Positions 60,169 through 64,000 of a stretch of 64,000 nt of DNA are shown here, one piece after another (position 1 is the stretch's first letter; every line of letters starts with the position of its first letter). The stretch is from NCBI GenBank assembly GCA_045124055.1, contig JBGVKZ010000020.1, forward strand, positions 38,537 to 102,536. The letters run 5' to 3'. A program made the translations under genes and the position numbers. Below the pieces are notes generated by a model that made no database searches, had not been told where the DNA came from, and saw nothing but the letters and a program-made list of their open reading frames with translations. The DNA comes from CALZKI01 sp045124055 (lineage in GTDB: Bacteria; Bacillota; Clostridia; Lachnospirales; Lachnospiraceae).

Positions 60169-61641
60169 ATGAAATATAGAAAAACATCATTAGCAATAAT
60201 TGGTATTTTGGCAATTGGCATTTCGACATTAGGAATGATGGGATGTGCAGCAACATCCCAAGAAGATTCCTTCAACATGCTACAACAAACAGACCAAATA
60301 GAACTGGAGTACGCAGTCCCTGAGTATGATGTCTCAGAAGAATCCACAGTAGACCTCTTACCATGGCTCCAATTATCTAGTTTGGAAACACATCCAGAAC
60401 TTCGTAAAGCCTTTGATGAATACTTCAACATCACAGGTGAAGTTGGTAACAAAACAGGTGGTATGTATACAAATAGTCTAACACAAGAAACAGACCAGAA
60501 CATGACATTGTTTATGGTTATGACAGATTATAACTTTAGACAAAACTTCTTGCTTGAAAAGCCAATGACAGACTTAGGAAACATGGCATTAGAACATTAT
60601 GCAGACATAGAAGTAGATGATGTAACAGCACCATACGCAACAATCAATGCTTACTTCGAATTATTACCAGACCAAGAGGCAGGACAGTTCGACGGCGACT
60701 CAACAATTAGCAGAGCACAAGCGATGGCACTTGTAATGAGAGCAACAACACCAGTAAATGAAGCACAGGCACCAGAAGTTGATGCAGAGTTCACAACAGC
60801 AGTAGGAGAGTCACAGTACACAGACTTTGCAGCACCAATGAACGACTACGCTTACATAAACACCAATACAGGTTTAAATGAAGGTGTATTTAACACAGCA
60901 ATGAGCAAAGGTGAATACATCTGCATGTTAACAAACTTCTTAGTTGAAAAATATGATGAAGCTTTTGAAGCAAGTGACTTTGCTAATAAAACTTTATTAG
61001 ATGCCAATATTAGCGTAGTAAAAGATGCTGGTAGCATATCCTATGCAGAAGCAATCAAAGATGATTTACAAGGTGTTCCAAGTGATATGTACGCAACATT
61101 TACTAAGGCAGTACAATACGGATTAGTTCCAGAATCATTATTAGAAGATTGGTCATCATCAATCACAAAAGCAGAAGCAATTGAATTGTTTATGGATATG
61201 ACAAACAATTACGTAACAAGATGCCAAGACACTTTAGTTTCAGCAGGCAACACCGCAGCTGAAGAAGAGGAAGCTATGGAGAACAGACCAGAGTATGTTG
61301 AGCGTCAAGAAATAACTCAGTATGCACTATCTCAAGGATATTCAAAAACAAAGGATTGGGTACACGCACAAGGTGGAGACACCTGGTCAGGCTGGTGTAT
61401 TGAATATTATAACGGACAAGGAGCAGGAGACCAGCCATCTTATGCTAAATATATGAACCCAAATAGTCCGTTATATGGTACAATATATCATGTAGGAGAT
61501 TATATGCCAAATGGAAATCAATTCACCGGCACAGACGCAGAATGGGAATCATGGACATGTAAAAACTTAGAGAGAATAGCAGAAGAAGCAGGTTGGGAAA
61601 TAGAGAGAAGTGATGAGGAAATAAACATCATAATAAACTAA
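60169..61641 (+). CDS. Lipoprotein with SLH-like repeats
   Basis: 490 residues. A type II signal peptide ends at the lipobox MMGC (Cys26). Two segments resemble surface-layer-homology repeats (DGDSTISRAQAMALVMRATT and ITKAEAIELFMDMTNNYVTR), and the C-terminus has a Trp/Tyr-rich domain (WVHAQGGDTWSGWCIEYYNG, EWESWTCKNLERIAEEAGW). Codons lean to ACA, GCA and CCA, unlike the regions before. It may be a surface-attached factor of element 4, upstream of the larger surface protein. Confidence 0.68.
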   Translation: MKYRKTSLAIIGILAIGISTLGMMGCAATSQEDSFNMLQQTDQIELEYAVPEYDVSEESTVDLLPWLQLSSLETHPELRKAFDEYFNITGEVGNKTGGMYTNSLTQETDQNMTLFMVMTDYNFRQNFLLEKPMTDLGNMALEHYADIEVDDVTAPYATINAYFELLPDQEAGQFDGDSTISRAQAMALVMRATTPVNEAQAPEVDAEFTTAVGESQYTDFAAPMNDYAYINTNTGLNEGVFNTAMSKGEYICMLTNFLVEKYDEAFEASDFANKTLLDANISVVKDAGSISYAEAIKDDLQGVPSDMYATFTKAVQYGLVPESLLEDWSSSITKAEAIELFMDMTNNYVTRCQDTLVSAGNTAAEEEEAMENRPEYVERQEITQYALSQGYSKTKDWVHAQGGDTWSGWCIEYYNGQGAGDQPSYAKYMNPNSPLYGTIYHVGDYMPNGNQFTGTDAEWESWTCKNLERIAEEAGWEIERSDEEINIIIN

Positions 61642-61660
61642 TCCAATTTATCACACCAAA

Positions 61661-61692
61661 AAAGAGCCAGTTGCGTCAACAACAAGCTCTTT
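61661..61692 (-). terminator. Terminator of the first tiny hydrophobic ORF
   Basis: On the minus strand AAAGAGC and GCTCTTT close a hairpin followed by TTTTTT. The 32-nt segment is repeated with one mismatch at 61963-61994. Confidence 0.75.
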
Positions 61693-61709
61693 AAGCTAAG
61701 ACTATAAGG

Positions 61710-61799
61710 CTATTCTGTAAAATGTTTCATTACATCTATAGTTCCATAGATGAAGCAAAACCAGAATAGCACACCTAGTAAAATTTCTAGGGCACTCAT
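61710..61799 (-). CDS. Tiny hydrophobic protein, type I toxin-like
   Basis: 29 residues from an ATG at 61799 with GGGAGG exactly 8 nt upstream. The sequence is a single membrane helix (LEILLGVLFWFCFIYGTI) with a polar charged tail (DVMKHFTE). Tiny single-helix peptides with a strong ribosome site and own terminator are the hallmark of type I toxins such as holin-like toxins. An antisense RNA would be the partner; none is proven. Confidence 0.6.
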   Translation of the reverse strand: MSALEILLGVLFWFCFIYGTIDVMKHFTE

Positions 61800-61894
61800 A
61801 TCAAATACCTCCCATCAAAAGTTGTTTTACAACACATGGTTGGGAAATTAACTGCACTGCAACTCCATATTGCAGGCGCCAGTCTCAGTGGCTT

Positions 61895-61950
61895 ATGTTT
61901 GGTATACTAATACAAATGTAATGTTAGCTCAAATTTAGTATACCAAACAT
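61895..61950. promoter_or_regulatory. 16-bp inverted repeat with embedded promoter
   Basis: ATGTTTGGTATACTAA (61895-61910) and TTAGTATACCAAACAT (61935-61950) are perfect inverted copies with a 24-nt loop. On the minus strand TTGAGC and TAGTAT are 17 nt apart here, reading toward the tiny ORF at 61710-61799. Confidence 0.65.
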
Positions 61951-61962
61951 ATTAAACAAATA

Positions 61963-61994
61963 AAAGAGCCAGTTGCGTCAACAACCAGCTCTTT
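61963..61994 (-). terminator. Terminator of the second tiny hydrophobic ORF
   Basis: A near copy of the hairpin at 61661-61692, followed on the minus strand by TTTTATTTG. Confidence 0.72.
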
Positions 61995-62008
61995 GTATGA
62001 GGCTATTG

Positions 62009-62158
62009 CTATTTAGTATAATACATTAGTAGCATGAATGATACAAAACTATAAAATGGGTATTTACAGATGATTGCAATCAGACACACTACTAAAAGTA
62101 CTATAATAGCAATAGCCACCTAGATAACACCAATCCAAATGATAGCGACTACTATCAT
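62009..62158 (-). CDS. Second tiny hydrophobic ORF, interrupted by an in-frame TAG
   Basis: An ATG at 62158 with GGGAG about 9 nt upstream reads MIVVAIIWIGVI, then a TAG (62120-62122), then the same frame continues from GTG 62119 as VAIAIIVLLVVCLIAIICKY and on to a stop at 62009. Both parts are membrane-type. Either the TAG is a mutation, or the 36-residue part is made from the GTG. It shares its terminator with the first tiny ORF. Confidence 0.45.
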
Positions 62159-62321
62159 AACGAGTTACTCCCATTTAAATGGTTTAACAACTCGAAGAAA
62201 GAAGATAACAACACAGCTTTAAATTACCAAGGACACCACCCCCAATGTGAGTGTCCTTTTTTCATGCCCTCCAAAAATATTAAAATAAAATTTTCATTTT
62301 TAAGAAAACAAGGAGGCAAAC

Positions 62322-64000
62322 ATGATGCAAAAAGTTATTAGCAATTCGAAAATAAAGTACACGATTATGTGCATGTTATTTTCATTATTGTTTATATTTA
62401 TGGCACTATCACAACCATTGAAAGTACATGCAAGCGAAGATGGTGGAAGTATAACGCAATTACCCAACCTAACTATGTACAGCTCCAATGAAACTGACGA
62501 GTCATCCAACGAAACAGCAGGCTACCTATTCTGGGCAGCCTCAGGTCAAAGAACAGGCGTACTATTTTACGTAGTAAATGACGTTGGTGAAATAAAAGCC
62601 AGAGGTGTATTACTAGATAAAGCAGGCAAACTTGAGTATGGAGACTATGCAGGTGACGCAAACGTACCTTTTGACCGTACTCTACAAGCAAGAACAGGAT
62701 GGGTACCAGATGCAAATAGTTGTAGCGTTAGATACGTAGACAATGTAGGTGTAGCAGCATACTCAGGTGGCTGGCAATCCACAGGTTCCAACGCCATGGA
62801 TTACTTAACATCAATTCAACAAGACATAAATGGTGATGTAGAAATAAGTATAAAAGGAAACCCTATACCATGTCCAGTTTGGGCTTACGAAGTAATTATG
62901 ACAGGTGGAGAAGCAGCTCTAGAGGAACTAGCCTATGAAGACACCGAATGGCAAGTAATTCTTGAGCCAATATCAGTAAACTACTTATATACAGATGATA
63001 CATTTGCAACTGAAACAACAAATGCGATTAGTTCACATGTAGCACAAGGAGGTAATTTCGCAGCAAGCTCACCAAAACCATTAGGTGAGTACGAAGGTTC
63101 ATCTTTCAAACCAAAAGTATTCTTAGGAACCGCATATAGACAGTTATATTACTCAAACAGTATAGCAGCAGGTGGCGGACAGTACACACACAAATTTTAT
63201 AATAAACAATTCCCATACAGTTTATGTTTGGAAGAAGACATTCGAATTCCTGTATACACAGGTGGACAAAACAGTGGAGCAGGGTCAGATTATTCAGCAG
63301 TACCAAGTGGCTCATTACATAGAATACAGAGCAGTAGTGAGATAACAGGTCAAGGTGTTGCAATGGCAGCTTTGAAAATCACAGGTATTTCATTACCACC
63401 AATTCACACCTTTGATGGTAGTAACACCCCAGGTAATACAGAAACACCAGACCCAGAAAAAGGTACTGCAGGCGAATGTACAATTAAGAAGTTATATTAT
63501 ACAGAAACACTATTCCCAGATGGAACAGTAGATGCATCAGCAAGCAAAGATTATCATTATTATACACAAACAGATACCTCTAACTACATCTCAATTGATG
63601 AAGAAGAAGGTTATGAGATAGAGGGTTGGAGACGTACATCTAGAGATACAGCGTTTACCAACTTAAGTCACTGGGAGGGATTGAGTAATGTAGGTCGCCT
63701 TGGACAAGGAGCAGGTATAGTAAGGATACAAGAAGCAGAAACAGAAAAGTACCTCTACATCCTCTACAAAAAGACAGTCGTAAACGAAAATCCACCAGAG
63801 GATTGGGACTTCCAACTCCTAGAATCTCAAATAACCAAACGTGTATCTTTCACAGAATCAACAACAACATCAGCACTCCTAACCAACCAGTTCAAGTGGA
63901 AATCAGTAGCACACACTCCAACATCTTGTAACTCTCATGGAGGCTACGGACACCACTTAAATTGTAGCACCACTTGGGACACAGCTCCAGTAGCAGGAGT
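62322..64000 (+). CDS. Large secreted surface protein (partial)
   Basis: The frame is open from ATG 62322 (AGGAGG upstream; ATG 62325 is equally possible) to the window edge, 559 codons. An N-terminal signal peptide (MCMLFSLLFIFMALSQPLKV then HASEDG) marks it as exported. The body is rich in Gly, Ser, Thr and Tyr, with a linker NTPGNTETPDPEKG near residue 380 and repeats around WRRTSRDTAFTNLSHW. The pattern suggests a cell-wall adhesin. Codon use leans to ACA, CCA and CTC as in the lipoprotein upstream. Confidence 0.75.
   Translation, partial: MMQKVISNSKIKYTIMCMLFSLLFIFMALSQPLKVHASEDGGSITQLPNLTMYSSNETDESSNETAGYLFWAASGQRTGVLFYVVNDVGEIKARGVLLDKAGKLEYGDYAGDANVPFDRTLQARTGWVPDANSCSVRYVDNVGVAAYSGGWQSTGSNAMDYLTSIQQDINGDVEISIKGNPIPCPVWAYEVIMTGGEAALEELAYEDTEWQVILEPISVNYLYTDDTFATETTNAISSHVAQGGNFAASSPKPLGEYEGSSFKPKVFLGTAYRQLYYSNSIAAGGGQYTHKFYNKQFPYSLCLEEDIRIPVYTGGQNSGAGSDYSAVPSGSLHRIQSSSEITGQGVAMAALKITGISLPPIHTFDGSNTPGNTETPDPEKGTAGECTIKKLYYTETLFPDGTVDASASKDYHYYTQTDTSNYISIDEEEGYEIEGWRRTSRDTAFTNLSHWEGLSNVGRLGQGAGIVRIQEAETEKYLYILYKKTVVNENPPEDWDFQLLESQITKRVSFTESTTTSALLTNQFKWKSVAHTPTSCNSHGGYGHHLNCSTTWDTAPVAG

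Larger units (their letters stand above)
52549..64000 (+). mobile_element. Element 4 (partial): accessory DNA beyond att copy 3
   Basis: Because att copy 3 is not followed by the phosphatase gene, this DNA is probably another insertion whose right end lies outside the window. It carries many small unknown genes, a serine recombinase, lipoprotein and surface protein genes. No integrase or conjugation gene is seen in the part visible. Confidence 0.6.

Noticed and set aside
1..64000. CRISPR arrays, tRNA and rRNA genes
   Set aside because: I saw no regularly spaced repeats of CRISPR type and no cloverleaf or rRNA sequence anywhere in the window.

Overview
The window is AT-rich, densely packed and carries strong GGAGG-type ribosome binding sites and sigma-A-like promoters. 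Together with the gene families present (YolD/UmuC-like polymerase, LXG toxin, cytidylate-kinase-like protein, DUF5688, Tn916-type Xis/Int) this points to a low-GC Firmicute, most likely a gut Lachnospiraceae/Clostridia genome. No 16S rRNA or other taxonomic anchor is present, so this is an inference.

Region 1 (1-19.5 kb) reads as ordinary chromosome. It holds a Na/phosphate-type transporter, an ArsB/NhaD-type transporter and a cytidylate-kinase-like protein in a row; a Y-family polymerase with a YolD-like partner; an HTH-aminoglycoside-phosphotransferase fusion followed by an RsmC-like methyltransferase; a large PTPS-related membrane protein; an LXG polymorphic toxin with an HNH-type C-terminus and a SUKH immunity protein, behind a leader containing a terminator-like hairpin; a TetR regulator facing a CDP-alcohol phosphatidyltransferase across a 31-bp palindrome that overlaps the promoter; and lipid/envelope enzymes.

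Region 2 (19.5-30.2 kb) is accessory DNA with a conflict-system flavour. It holds a YobI-like membrane KAP-type NTPase, small XRE regulators, a metallophosphoesterase pair, a DEDDh exonuclease-BRCT protein, a GIY-YIG/DUF2075 helicase-nuclease and a MazG pyrophosphohydrolase. It ends abruptly at about 30,244, where a truncated pyrophosphohydrolase-like gene is joined to an N-terminally truncated tyrosine integrase.

Region 3 (30.2-52.6 kb) is a tandem array of Tn916-type integrative elements. Three copies of one attachment sequence (cores at 32415, 40768 and 52549) each recreate the first codons (M-I-K-[IV]-L-F-I-C-H-G) of a low-molecular-weight protein tyrosine phosphatase gene plus its Shine-Dalgarno. 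The array is therefore a stack in the 5' end of that gene, and the rest of the gene is not in the window. Element 1 is a remnant carrying a frameshifted HEPN-domain protein. Element 2 (about 8.4 kb) carries three zinc-ribbon membrane proteins, a serine recombinase, an XRE regulator and a phage II/X-like Rep whose start codon appears to be ACG, preceded by two hairpins with identical CTACCAA loops. Element 3 (about 11.8 kb) carries a TPR protein plus a three-gene ABC-3C-type system, a lipoprotein, regulators, and a replication module with a CRESS-virus-like Rep (HUH endonuclease plus superfamily-3 helicase). A perfect 11-bp stem-loop displaying the circovirus/geminivirus-type nonanucleotide TAGTATTAC lies 34 bp before that gene. 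FtsK, Xis and Int follow. Pairs of short arm repeats flank elements 2 and 3 and fix their limits.

Region 4 (52.6-64 kb) starts right after the third att copy and is probably a fourth, larger element whose other end lies outside the window. It holds DUF5688, several small unknown genes, a SprT-like metalloprotein, a serine recombinase overlapping a zinc-ribbon/Vsr-like nuclease, a lipoprotein, two tiny hydrophobic ORFs with matching terminators (type I toxin-like), and a large secreted surface protein running off the end.
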